Below are positions 35,055 through 43,557 of a stretch of DNA of 64,000 nt, one piece after another. A program made the translations under genes and the position numbers. How positions within the stretch are numbered: position 1 is the first letter of the stretch; each line of letters opens with the position of its first letter. A model generated the notes under the pieces. It worked only from the letters and a program-made list of their open reading frames with translations, had not been told where the DNA came from and did no database searches. The stretch is from Rhizobacter sp. OV335 (GTDB taxonomy: Bacteria; Pseudomonadota; Gammaproteobacteria; Burkholderiales; Burkholderiaceae_C), in contig NZ_FRCQ01000002.1 in NCBI RefSeq assembly GCF_900142965.1, positions 248,001 to 312,000 on the forward strand. The letters are read 5' to 3'.

Positions 35055-36052
35055 CACGAGACTCCGTTGATGCGCTCGAGCAACCCCGGCGGCCATGACT
35101 TCGCCTGCTCCGACGCCGCATACGCCTGCTGCACCGCGCGGCGGAAGGCGGCCACGTCGGGCGTCGTCACCTGCAGGCCCTGCTGCTTGAAGAAGTCGAC
35201 CAGCTGCGCCTCTTCCTTGATGCGGTTCTCGTTGTTCCAGCGCGCCGCCGACTGCGCCGCCGCCTTCAGCTTCTGGCGCTGCGCCGGGGGGGCCGCGTTC
35301 CAGGTCTTGTTGGCGACCGCGATGAACAGCCCGTCGACCAGGTGGCTGGTCAACACCAGCTGCTTGGTCACCTCGTAGAACTTGGCCGCGCGCACGGTGG
35401 GCAGCGGGTTGTCCTGGCCGTCGATCGTGCCGGTCTTCAGGCCCAGGTAGACCTCGCCGAAGGCCAGCGGCGTCGGCGTCGCGCCCAGCGCCTGGCCGAG
35501 GAACAGCCAGTCCTTCGAGCCGGGCATGCGCAGCTTCACGCCCTTCAGGTCGGCCGGCACCATCACCTTGCGGGTATCGCGCAGGTTGAGCTGGCGCGTG
35601 CCGAGGTAGGCGGTGGCGAGCACCGTCACGTCGAGCTGGTCGGAGACGCGCTTGAACATCTCGTCGCCGATCGGGCCGTTGAACACTTTCTGCTGGTGCT
35701 GCGGGTCGCGCAGCATGTAGCCGGCGGTGAAGATCGAGAACTCCGGCAGCAGCTTCGCGATGTCGAAGGCCGAGATCGACGCCAGCTCCAGGTTGCCGCG
35801 CGCCATCGCCGCCGGCTCGGTGCCCTGCTTGAACAGCGCCGCGTTCAGGTTGACCTGCAGCTCGAACTCGCCGGGGGCCGACTGCTCGAGCGCATCTTTG
35901 AACACCGTCCACATCTTCGCGTGCCAGTCGTCCGGCACCGCCGGGGTCGAGATGCGCAACAGCGTCTTGCCGGCGGCCCGCGCAGCGGGCGCGGCGAATC
36001 CGGACAACACCAGGCCGGCCGCCAGGCGGCGGCGCCGTGAATCAACAATCAT
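35054..36052 (-). CDS. dctP: TRAP transporter periplasmic binding protein DctP
   Basis: 332 residues. An N-terminal Arg-rich export signal (DSRRRRLAAGLVLSGFAAPA) suggests Sec or Tat export. The DctP fold is clear: LRISTPAVPDDWHAKMWTVF, ELASISAFDIAKLLPEFSIF, the conserved LKGVKLRMPGSKDWLFLGQA with the ligand Arg, and VYLGLKTGTIDGQDNPLPTV. Ligands are usually C4 or sugar acids; the neighbouring DapA-like and FucU-like genes suggest a sugar acid. Confidence 0.94.
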   Translation of the reverse strand: MIVDSRRRRLAAGLVLSGFAAPAARAAGKTLLRISTPAVPDDWHAKMWTVFKDALEQSAPGEFELQVNLNAALFKQGTEPAAMARGNLELASISAFDIAKLLPEFSIFTAGYMLRDPQHQQKVFNGPIGDEMFKRVSDQLDVTVLATAYLGTRQLNLRDTRKVMVPADLKGVKLRMPGSKDWLFLGQALGATPTPLAFGEVYLGLKTGTIDGQDNPLPTVRAAKFYEVTKQLVLTSHLVDGLFIAVANKTWNAAPPAQRQKLKAAAQSAARWNNENRIKEEAQLVDFFKQQGLQVTTPDVAAFRRAVQQAYAASEQAKSWPPGLLERINGVS

Positions 36053-36077
36053 GCAGTCTCCAGCTTCCTTGTTCGGA

Positions 36078-37007
36078 TCAATCGACGTCGAGGTCCAGCG
36101 CGATCGGCTTCAGCGCATGCTGCAGCGTGTGCATCTGGTCCGGCGTCAGCGCCACCAGCGGCGCCCGCACCCGCAACCAGCCGGGCTCGCCGCTCAGGGC
36201 CGCCATGATGCCCTTCAAAGCGGGTGTCAGCGCGTAGGAACCCAGCATTGCGAGCAGCAGGCGCACCCGCGACACGTCGTGCGGGGTGTTCGGCGCATCG
36301 GGCCGGCCGGCCAGCCGCTGCACCACGTGCGGCATGAAGTTGGCCAGCCCGCTGACCGCCCCGGTGCTGCCGCGCCGCGCCAGTTCGGGCAGGTCGGGCT
36401 CGTGGCCGGCGGTCACCATCAGCGTCTCGTTGAAGGCATCGGCCAGCGCCAGCGTGTGCGCGGTGTCGCCGCTGCTGTCCTTGACGCCGACGATGGTCTG
36501 CGGGTACAGGCGCTTCAGCGTCTCGACCACCTTGCGCGACAGCCCGACACCGCTCACCTGCGGGATGTGATACAGGTAAAGCCGCAGCCGGTCGTCGGCC
36601 GCGCCGTCGATCACCTGGCGGTAGCAGTCGATGACACCCTGGTCGCTCACGCCCTTCAGGAAGAACGGCGGCATCATCAGGCAGCCGTGAGCGCCGATCG
36701 CGAGCGCATGGCGGGTCAGCGCCAGCGTGTCGGGCAGCGCGGCGCAGCTGGTGGACACCAGGATCTGCGGCGCCGGCACGCCTTCGCCGACCAGCGCGTC
36801 GACCGCGTCGCGGCGCTCGGCGACCGAGAACGACGGCCCCTCGCCGGTGGTGCCGAACGGCACGACGCCGCCGCAGCCTTTGTTGTGGACCAGCGCGCGG
36901 GCGTGCAGCCCGAAGCGGTGCAGGTCGATGCCGAGGTCGGGCTTCAGCGGCGTCAGCAGCGCCGGCCAGATGCCGTGGAACGAGGCGGATGCAGCAGGAA
37001 TCGTCAT
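36078..37007 (-). CDS. DapA/NanA family aldolase or dehydratase
   Basis: 309 residues, class I aldolase barrel. PFGTTGEGPSFSVAERR near residue 50, the catalytic Tyr in LRLYLYHIPQVSGVGLSRK, and the Schiff-base Lys in TIVGVKDSSGD near residue 170. The family includes dihydrodipicolinate synthase and many sugar-acid enzymes (2-keto-3-deoxy-gluconate/fuconate aldolases, 5-keto-4-deoxyglucarate dehydratase). Placed 25 bp before dctP in one operon with a TRAP uptake system, a sugar-acid lyase is much more likely than lysine synthesis. Confidence 0.92.
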   Translation of the reverse strand: MTIPAASASFHGIWPALLTPLKPDLGIDLHRFGLHARALVHNKGCGGVVPFGTTGEGPSFSVAERRDAVDALVGEGVPAPQILVSTSCAALPDTLALTRHALAIGAHGCLMMPPFFLKGVSDQGVIDCYRQVIDGAADDRLRLYLYHIPQVSGVGLSRKVVETLKRLYPQTIVGVKDSSGDTAHTLALADAFNETLMVTAGHEPDLPELARRGSTGAVSGLANFMPHVVQRLAGRPDAPNTPHDVSRVRLLLAMLGSYALTPALKGIMAALSGEPGWLRVRAPLVALTPDQMHTLQHALKPIALDLDVD

Positions 37008-37076
37008 GGTCTTCTCCCGAGGATGGGAGCGGATGACGGCGCGGCCCCCCTCGCGCCTGAACCGGACAGCGGGTCG

Positions 37077-37517
37077 TCAGTCGGTGGCCACCACCCCTTT
37101 GCGCAGCAGCAGGTTGCCGTACTTGCGCTGCTCGCCGGTGCGCAGGATCACGAAGGCGCGCCGGGCCTGCTCGTAGAAGGCGAAGCGCTCCAGCGTGGCC
37201 GGCTCGTTTTCACCGGCGGCACGCAGCAGCTTGCGGAATTCGGCCACCGGCGGCGGTACGGTGCGGGCGTCATCCACCACCTGCATCGTCCAGGCGCATT
37301 GCGGCACGAAGGTGTCGAGCGGAAAGAGCGGCAGCAGCGCCGCCAGCACGGCAGGGGCGTCGGCGCCGGCGATCTGCACCAGCCGCGCACCGGCCTGCTG
37401 CGCCACCTGGGCGGCGGGGAAATTCGCGTCCACAATCGCCAGATCGTCGCCGTGGCCCATGCTGGCCAGTGCGTGAAGCGCATCGGGCGTGAGCAGCGGC
37501 GATATCGTCTTGAGCAT
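37077..37517 (-). CDS. RbsD/FucU family sugar mutarotase
   Basis: 146 residues. It begins LKTISPLLTPDALHALASMG-HGD, the RbsD/FucU active-site start with the catalytic His in GHGDDLAIVDANFPA, and ends with the conserved EQRKYGNLLLRKGV (Tyr-Gly-Asn). FucU interconverts anomers of L-fucose, RbsD those of ribose; the spacing and the C-terminal YGN fit FucU better. First gene of the leftward TRAP operon, 69 bp before the aldolase. Confidence 0.9.
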   Translation of the reverse strand: MLKTISPLLTPDALHALASMGHGDDLAIVDANFPAAQVAQQAGARLVQIAGADAPAVLAALLPLFPLDTFVPQCAWTMQVVDDARTVPPPVAEFRKLLRAAGENEPATLERFAFYEQARRAFVILRTGEQRKYGNLLLRKGVVATD

Positions 37518-37661
37518 CGGGACTTCCTTCGCTTTCTTTGTGGGACAGCGGCGCCGGACACGCGAAGTGTCATGGTAAGCGCCGGCCCCCGCAGTCTTCA
37601 GCGGGACAAACCCTTCTGCTCTGTCGATCCTGCCCTGTCACCCCCTGCCGCGAGAGCCTCC

Positions 37662-38876
37662 ATGAGCATTCCGAAGCACATCCAATTCCCGCCCTTGCCC
37701 CTGCACGTGGCCGAATCGCTGCCCCACGATGCCCGGCGCGCCACGCTGCTGGGCCGCCTGTGGGTGCCCGGCGTCGGGCCGACGCTGGTCACGCTGACCG
37801 GCGACGACCTGCACGACCTGTCGATGGTGGCCGCCACCAGCAGCCAGCTGCTGGAGCTCGACGACCCGGTGTTCGCGGTGCAGTCGGCGCTGCGCGACGG
37901 CCAGGCGCCGCGCATCGCGTCCTATGAGGCGGCGCTGGCCAACAGCGACGAATCGCTGCGCGACGGCACGCAGGCCTGGCTGATGGCGCCCTGCGACCTG
38001 CAGCCGGTGAAGGCGAGCGGCGTCACCTTCATCGCGAGCCTGCTGGAGCGGGTGATCGAGGAGCAGGCGCGCGGCGACGCGTCGCGCGCCGATGCGATCC
38101 GCCGCTCGCTGACCGGCATCCTCGGCGACAACCTGGCCGGCATCGTGCCCGGCTCGCCGCAGGCGGCCCAGGTCAAGGAGGTGCTGATCGCGCAGGGCGC
38201 GTGGTCGCAGTACCTCGAGGTCGGCATCGGGCCGGACGCCGAGATATTCACGAAGGCGCCGCCGATGGCCGCGGTCGGCACCGGCGCCGATGTCGGCCTG
38301 CACCCGGGCTCGTCGTGGAACAACCCGGAGCCCGAGGTGGTGCTCGCGATCGACAGCCACGGCCGGGTGCGCGGCGCGACGCTCGGCAACGACGTGAACC
38401 TGCGCGATTTCGAAGGCCGCAGCGCGCTGCTGCTCGGCAAGGCCAAGGACAACAACGCGTCGTGCGCGATGGCGCCGTTCATCCGGTTGTTCGATGCGCA
38501 CTTCGGAATCGACGACCTGCGCCGCTGCGAGATCGCGCTGCGCGTGGTGGGGCCGGACGGCTTCCGCGTCGAGGCCCGCGACACGCTCGCGAAGATCAGC
38601 CGCGACCCGCTGGACCTGGCCGCGCAGGCGATCGGCCCGCACCACCAGTACCCGGACGGGCTGATGCTGTTCCTCGGCACCATGCTCGCGCCGACGCAGG
38701 ACCGCATGGGCCCGGGCCAGGGCTTCACGCACGTGGTGGGCGACGTGGTCACGGTGTCGTCGCCGGCGTTCGGCGCGCTGGTGAACCGGGTGCGCCGCTG
38801 CGACGAGATCGCGCCGTGGCGCTTCGGGCTGACCGCGCTGATGCGCAGCCTGGCGGCACGCCAGTTGCTGACTTGA
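37662..38876 (+). CDS. FAH-family sugar-acid dehydratase or hydrolase
   Basis: 404 residues from the ATG at 37662. Longer than typical FAH proteins and matching the group of 2-keto-3-deoxy-pentonate dehydratases (XylX/KdaD type): a 150-residue N-terminal part with LLERVIEEQARGDASRADAI, then the FAH core with GSSWNNPEPEVVLAIDSHGR (metal Glu), GNDVNLRDFEGRSALLLGKA and QAIGPHHQYPDGLMLFLGTM. Substrate assignment is inference from length and motifs. It is divergent from the FucU gene (144 bp) and is coupled by a TTGA overlap to the ATPase gene that follows. Confidence 0.85.
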   Translation: MSIPKHIQFPPLPLHVAESLPHDARRATLLGRLWVPGVGPTLVTLTGDDLHDLSMVAATSSQLLELDDPVFAVQSALRDGQAPRIASYEAALANSDESLRDGTQAWLMAPCDLQPVKASGVTFIASLLERVIEEQARGDASRADAIRRSLTGILGDNLAGIVPGSPQAAQVKEVLIAQGAWSQYLEVGIGPDAEIFTKAPPMAAVGTGADVGLHPGSSWNNPEPEVVLAIDSHGRVRGATLGNDVNLRDFEGRSALLLGKAKDNNASCAMAPFIRLFDAHFGIDDLRRCEIALRVVGPDGFRVEARDTLAKISRDPLDLAAQAIGPHHQYPDGLMLFLGTMLAPTQDRMGPGQGFTHVVGDVVTVSSPAFGALVNRVRRCDEIAPWRFGLTALMRSLAARQLLT

Positions 38877-39670
38877 GCACGCCGGCCGGCGAGCTGCCGC
38901 TGCTCGCGTTGGAGCAGGTGACGCGGCGCTACACGCTGCCGCGCGAGCGGCTGCTGCAGCCAGCACCGGGGGTCGACGCGCTGCGCGGCGTGAGCCTGAC
39001 GCTGCGGGCCGGGCACAACCTCGGGATCGTCGGCGAATCGGGCTCGGGCAAGTCGACGCTCGCGCGCATCGCGATGGCGCTCGAGCCGCCGAGCAGCGGA
39101 CGGGTGCTGTTCGGCGGGCGCGACCTGAATGCGCTGGCGCCGGGCGAGCTGCGCGCGGCACGGCGCGATTTCCAGATGGTGTTCCAGGACCCGTACAGCT
39201 CGCTGGACCCGCGCCAGCGCGTCGGTCGCATCGTCGCCGAGCCGTTGCCCGTGGGTGAGGCGGATGCGGTCGGGCGGGTGGCCGAGGCGCTGGAGGCGGT
39301 CGGGCTGCGCGCGTCGGACGCCACGCGGCATCCGCACGAGTTCTCCGGCGGCCAGCGCCAGCGCGTCGCGATCGCACGGGCGCTGGTGACGCGGCCGAAG
39401 CTGATCGTCGCCGACGAGCCGGTGAGCGCGCTCGACGTGTCGGTGCAGGCGCAGGTGCTGAACCTGCTGGTCGACCTGCAGCAGCGCTTCGGCATGACCT
39501 ACCTGCTGATCAGCCACGACCTCGCGGTGGTCGACCACCTGTGCGAGGAGGTGGTGGTGATGCGCGGTGGCGAGGTCGTCGAGCGCGGTGCATCGGACGA
39601 GGTGCTTCGGGCGCCGCAGCATGCGTACACACGCGCGTTGGTATCGGCTGCGAGTACGCTGGGAGCATGA
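38873..39670 (+). CDS. Oligopeptide ABC transporter ATP-binding protein (DppF family)
   Basis: 265 residues. The start is TTG 38873, overlapping the previous stop as TTGA; no ATG fits, and the frame upstream is a shadow. Walker A GESGSGKSTLARI, Q-loop MVFQDPYSSLDPRQ, signature FSGGQRQRVAIARALV, Walker B LIVADEPVSALDVS, H-loop LISHDLAVV. It is the second ATPase type of Dpp/Opp systems and lacks the C-terminal Cys region of the DppD partner. Its partner subunits lie 5.6 kb upstream and just downstream, so the ABC operon is split. Confidence 0.92.
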   Translation: MSTPAGELPLLALEQVTRRYTLPRERLLQPAPGVDALRGVSLTLRAGHNLGIVGESGSGKSTLARIAMALEPPSSGRVLFGGRDLNALAPGELRAARRDFQMVFQDPYSSLDPRQRVGRIVAEPLPVGEADAVGRVAEALEAVGLRASDATRHPHEFSGGQRQRVAIARALVTRPKLIVADEPVSALDVSVQAQVLNLLVDLQQRFGMTYLLISHDLAVVDHLCEEVVVMRGGEVVERGASDEVLRAPQHAYTRALVSAASTLGA

Positions 39671-39837
39671 ACGCCCATTCCAAGTCTGCGCCGTCTTCCT
39701 TGTCTGCAGAAGACGAGCAGGAGTTGGCGGAGGCGCTGGCCGAGATCGAGCGAGGTGAGTTCGTCACGCCGGAGCAATTGAACGAACTGCTCCGCGAGTT
39801 CGATGATGTCGGGCCCGCACCCCACCGTTCGGGCTGA
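39667..39837 (+). CDS. Small acidic protein, antitoxin-like helix pattern, running into REP DNA
   Basis: 56 residues. It starts in an ATGA overlap with the dppF-like stop. Residues 14-48 are acidic helix (DEQELAEALAEIERGEFVTP) followed by a second helix (EQLNELLREFDDV), a pattern seen in prevent-host-death/ParD-like antitoxins, but no toxin gene is next to it. The last codons (APHRSG) and stop lie in REP-like repeat 2, so the 3' end may be rebuilt. Real translation is plausible because of the start overlap. Confidence 0.5.
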   Translation: MNAHSKSAPSSLSAEDEQELAEALAEIERGEFVTPEQLNELLREFDDVGPAPHRSG

Positions 39838-39947
39838 GCTTGTCGAAGTCCTGCCCACCTGCAGCCGTTCGGGCTGAGCCTGTCGAAGCCTGCGGACAGC
39901 GCTTCGGCAAGCTCAGCGCGGCCCTTCGACAGGCTCAGGGCGAGCGG
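39825..39947. repeat. REP-like palindromic repeat array 2
   Basis: Four copies of the 15-bp core in both directions: CTGAGCTTGTCGAAG (near 39834), CTGAGCCTGTCGAAG (near 39874), CTTCGGCAAGCTCAG (near 39902) and CTTCGACAGGCTCAG (near 39924), each with a GTTCGGG or GGGCGAGCGG flank. Pairs of opposite copies can form hairpins. It separates the small acidic ORF from the substrate-binding protein gene. Confidence 0.88.
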
Positions 39948-39974
39948 AATCGGGCTGCCGCTACCATCCGCCCG

Positions 39975-41459
39975 ATGAAGATCGCCGCCCTCAAGACCAC
40001 CGCCACGCTGCTGCTGTGCGCCGCGACGCTCGCCACCGCGCAATCCCGCAAGGACAGCGCCGTCATCGGCATCACGCTGGAGCCGCCGGGCCTCGACCCC
40101 ACCACCTCGGCGGCCGCGTCGATCGGCGAGATCGTCCACTACAACGTGCTCGAGGGCCTGACCAAGATCAACGTCGACGGCAGCGTGACGCCGCTGCTGG
40201 CCGACAGCTGGAGCATCGACCCCGACGGCCGGCTCTACACCTTCAAGCTGAAGAAGGGCGTGAAGTTCCAAGACGGCGAGGCCTTCGACGCCGCCGACGT
40301 CAAGTTCAGCTTCGAGCGCGCCCGCGCCGAAGGCAGCACCAACAAGGCGAAGAAAACGGTGTTCGACAACATCACCCGCATCGAGACGCCCGATGCGCAC
40401 ACGGTGGTGCTGGTGCTCGCGAAGGCCGACGGCAACCTGCTGTTCCGCCTCGGCGAGAACACTGCCGTGATCCTCGACCCGAAGAGCGCCGCCACCACCG
40501 CGACCCGGCCGGTCGGCACCGGCCCGTTCCGCTTCGAGAGCTGGTCGCGCGGCAGCGCGGTGATGCTGTCGCGCTGGGACGGCTACCGCAACGCCGCAGC
40601 CATCAAGCTGAAGAAGCTGAGCTTTCGCATCATCAACGACCCGGCCGCGCAATCGGCCGCGCTGCTGGCCGGCGACGTCGACGCGATCCCGCGCTTCCAG
40701 GCCGCACAGAGCCTCGCGCAGTTCCAGAGCGATCCGCGCTTCACGGTCGCGATCGGCGGCACCGAGGGCAAGACGATCGTCGCGATCAACAACAAGCGCA
40801 AGCCCTTCGACGACGTGCGCGTGCGCCGCGCGATCGCGATGGCGATCGACCGCAAGGCGGTGATCGCCGGTGCGATGGAAGGCCACGGCGCGCCGATCGG
40901 CAGCCACATGGTGCCGAGCGACGCCGGCTACATCGACCTGACCGGCGTGAACCCGTACAACCCCGACAAGGCGCGCGCGCTGCTGAAGGAGGCCGGCGTC
41001 GCGACGCCGCTGAACGTGACGCTGTCGCTGCCACCGCCGCAGTACGCGCGCAAGGGCGGCGAGATCGTCGCGGCGCAGCTCGCGAAGGTGGGCATCGTCG
41101 CGAAGATCGACAACGTCGAGTGGGCGCAGTGGCTGGCCGGACCGTTCAAGGGCAGCTTCGACCTGACGGTCATCAGCCACGTCGAGCCGCTCGATTTCGC
41201 GGTGTATGCCGACCCGGCCTACTACTTCGGCTACGACAGCAGGGCTTATGCCGAGATCGTCGCGAAGTACAACGCCAGCACCAACGCGAAGGAGCGGCTG
41301 AAGCTGCTCGCCGATGCGCAACGCCGACTGGCCGACGACGCGGTCAACGCCTGGTTGTTCCAGCTGCCGCAGTTCCTGGTCGCCAACAAGCGGCTGAAGG
41401 GCCTGTGGAGCAGCTCGCCGGTGTTCGCGAACGACATGGGCGCGGTGAGCTGGCAATGA
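39975..41459 (+). CDS. Oligopeptide-type ABC transporter substrate-binding protein
   Basis: 494 residues from the ATG at 39975; an upstream extension of the frame is translated repeat DNA. Signal peptide ALKTTATLLLCAATLATAQS, then the SBP_bac_5 fold: GITLEPPGLDPTTSAAASIG, VEYNVLEGL-type VHYNVLEGLTKI, LADSWSIDPDGRLYTFKLKK, GTGPFRFESWSRGSAV and IAMAIDRKAVIAGAMEGHGA. It captures a peptide-like or glycoside-like ligand in the periplasm. The amidase gene overlaps its stop by 4 bp. Confidence 0.94.
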   Translation: MKIAALKTTATLLLCAATLATAQSRKDSAVIGITLEPPGLDPTTSAAASIGEIVHYNVLEGLTKINVDGSVTPLLADSWSIDPDGRLYTFKLKKGVKFQDGEAFDAADVKFSFERARAEGSTNKAKKTVFDNITRIETPDAHTVVLVLAKADGNLLFRLGENTAVILDPKSAATTATRPVGTGPFRFESWSRGSAVMLSRWDGYRNAAAIKLKKLSFRIINDPAAQSAALLAGDVDAIPRFQAAQSLAQFQSDPRFTVAIGGTEGKTIVAINNKRKPFDDVRVRRAIAMAIDRKAVIAGAMEGHGAPIGSHMVPSDAGYIDLTGVNPYNPDKARALLKEAGVATPLNVTLSLPPPQYARKGGEIVAAQLAKVGIVAKIDNVEWAQWLAGPFKGSFDLTVISHVEPLDFAVYADPAYYFGYDSRAYAEIVAKYNASTNAKERLKLLADAQRRLADDAVNAWLFQLPQFLVANKRLKGLWSSSPVFANDMGAVSWQ

Positions 41460-42847
41460 ACGCGCTCGCGCAGCTGGGTGCCGTGGAGCTGCTGGCGGCC
41501 TACGCGGCGCGCACGCTGTCGCCGGTGGAGGTGGCGCGCGCGGTGCTCGCGAACATCGCGGCCTGGGAGCCGCGGCTGTGCGCGACCTACGCGCTCGATG
41601 CGGCCGCGGCGCTCGCGCAGGCCGAGGCCTCGCAGGCGCGCTGGCTCGCGAACGCACCGCTCGGCGCGCTCGACGGCGTGCCGGCGATGATCAAGGAGAA
41701 CATCGCGACGCGCGGCACGCCGGTGCCGCTGGGCACCGCGGCCACCGAGCTGGTGCCGGCCGTGGCCGATGCGCCGCCGGCCGCGCGGCTGCGCGAGGCC
41801 GGCGCGGTGATCCTTGGCAAGACGACGATGCCCGACTACGGGATGCTGTCGTCCGGCCTGTCGAGCTTTCACCCGCTGGCCCGCAACCCGTGGGACCTGC
41901 GCCGCAACCCGGGCGGCAGCAGCGCCGGTGCCGCCGCGGGCGCTGCAGCAGGCTATGGCCCGCTGCACGTCGGCACCGACATCGGTGGCTCGGTGCGGCT
42001 GCCGGCCGGCTGGTGCGGGATCTTCACGCTGAAGCCGAGCCTGGGCCGCATCCCGATCCAGCCGCCCTACGCCGGCCGCGTCGCCGGGCCGATGACGCGA
42101 ACGGTCGCCGAGGCGGCGCTGATGATGGACGTGCTGTCGCGCCCCGACCCCGGCATGCGCGACACGATGAGCCTGCCGCACCAGGACATCGCGTGGTCGC
42201 AGCTCGAGCGCCCGCTGCGTGGATTGAGGCTCGGCCTGCTGATGGACGCCGGCTGGGGCCTGCCGGTCGAGGCCGAGGTGCGGGCGGCGGTCGACGCCGC
42301 GGCGCGTGCCTTCGAGGGCGCGGGCGCGATCGTCGAACCGGTCGCGCCCTTCATGACGCGCGAGATGATCGACGGCATGGACCGCTTCTGGCGCTGCCGC
42401 GCCTGGATGGACATCGCGGCGCTGCCCGAGGCCCGGCGCGCGAAGGTGTTGCCGTTCATCGTCGAATGGGCGCGCGGCGGCGCGGCACTGAGCGGCGCGC
42501 AGGTGTTCCACGGCTACAGCCAGATGGGTGCGATGCGCGAGGCTGCTGTCGCGGCCTGCCGGCCGTTCGACGCACTGCTGTCGCCGACCGCGCCGATGCC
42601 GGCCTTCGCCGCCGAGCTGCCGTGCCCGACCAACGACCCGGCGCGGCCATTCGAGCACATCGCGTTCACGCTGCCGTACAACATGAGCGAGCAACCGGCG
42701 GCGAGCATCAACTGCGGCTACACGAGCGACGGACTGCCGATCGGCCTGCAGATCATCGGCGCGCGGCACGACGACCTGGGCGTGCTGCAGCTGGCGCGGG
42801 CGTGGGAGCAGATGCGGCCGGCGCAGCGGGCGTGGCCCACGCCTTGA
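41456..42847 (+). CDS. Amidase signature family hydrolase
   Basis: 463 residues from the ATG at 41456 (ATGA overlap). The Ser-cisSer-Lys triad is visible: Lys80 in PAMIKENIATRG, Ser near 155 in RNPGGSSAGAAAG, nucleophile Ser near 178 in GTDIGGSVRLPAG. It hydrolyses an amide bond in the cytoplasm. Coupling to a peptide-type ABC transporter suggests it acts on the imported substrate. A typical C-terminal part ends GLPIGLQIIGARHDDLGVLQ. Confidence 0.93.
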   Translation: MNALAQLGAVELLAAYAARTLSPVEVARAVLANIAAWEPRLCATYALDAAAALAQAEASQARWLANAPLGALDGVPAMIKENIATRGTPVPLGTAATELVPAVADAPPAARLREAGAVILGKTTMPDYGMLSSGLSSFHPLARNPWDLRRNPGGSSAGAAAGAAAGYGPLHVGTDIGGSVRLPAGWCGIFTLKPSLGRIPIQPPYAGRVAGPMTRTVAEAALMMDVLSRPDPGMRDTMSLPHQDIAWSQLERPLRGLRLGLLMDAGWGLPVEAEVRAAVDAAARAFEGAGAIVEPVAPFMTREMIDGMDRFWRCRAWMDIAALPEARRAKVLPFIVEWARGGAALSGAQVFHGYSQMGAMREAAVAACRPFDALLSPTAPMPAFAAELPCPTNDPARPFEHIAFTLPYNMSEQPAASINCGYTSDGLPIGLQIIGARHDDLGVLQLARAWEQMRPAQRAWPTP

Positions 42848-42853
42848 CCGGGC

Positions 42854-43495
42854 TCACACCAGCGGCGGCTTCAATCCCTCGCTCGCGACCATCCGCTGCA
42901 CCGCCGGCCGCGCCAGCACGCGCTGCAGATAGGGCCCGAGCGCCGGCAACGTGCGCGCCGGCCGGTGGAAGCCGCGCGTCCAGCGGCACAGCATCAGCGC
43001 GTACAGGTCGATCGCGCTGAACGCATCGCCCAGCAGCCACGGCTTGCCGTGCGATGCGAGTTCGGCCTCGAGGAGGTCGACCAGCGCGCCGACGCGCGCT
43101 TCGGCACATTCCTTCACCTGCGGGACCACTGCCTCGTCGCGCACGTAGCGGTCCGGGTAGAAGTACGAGATCAGCGCCGGCTGCAGCGAGTTGGTCAGCC
43201 ACATCAGCCACTTGTAGAAATGCGCGCGCTGCGGCGTGCCGAGCGCCGGTGCGAGGCCGGCCTGCGGGTGCGCATCGAGCAGGTGCAGGCAGATCGCCGC
43301 GGACTCGTACAGCACCAAGTCGCCGTCGACCATCACCGGGATCAACCCGTTCGGGTTCATCTTCAGGTATTCGGGGGAGCGCAACGCGCCCTTCTCTCTC
43401 TCGACACGCACCAGCTCGAACGGGATGCCGAGTTCTTCGAGCAGCATGTGCGGCGCCATGCTGGCGTTGCCGGGGAAGTAATACAGCTGGATCAT
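42854..43495 (-). CDS. Glutathione S-transferase family protein
   Basis: 213 residues. N-terminal thioredoxin-fold domain: LYYFPGNASMAPHMLLEELG, YLKMNPNGLIPVMVDGDLVL with the cis-Pro, YESAAICLHLLDAHP with the Glu-Ser glutathione site. C-terminal helical domain with KPWLLGDAFSAIDLYALMLC (N-capping box). Probably a soluble cytoplasmic detoxification enzyme; class and substrate unclear. Convergent with the amidase gene, 6 bp apart. Confidence 0.94.
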   Translation of the reverse strand: MIQLYYFPGNASMAPHMLLEELGIPFELVRVEREKGALRSPEYLKMNPNGLIPVMVDGDLVLYESAAICLHLLDAHPQAGLAPALGTPQRAHFYKWLMWLTNSLQPALISYFYPDRYVRDEAVVPQVKECAEARVGALVDLLEAELASHGKPWLLGDAFSAIDLYALMLCRWTRGFHRPARTLPALGPYLQRVLARPAVQRMVASEGLKPPLV

Positions 43496-43557
43496 GGGCA
43501 GGGTGGGGTGTGGGGGTCCGCCATCTTAGAGGGCGGCCCATGGGACCCTGCCGATGC

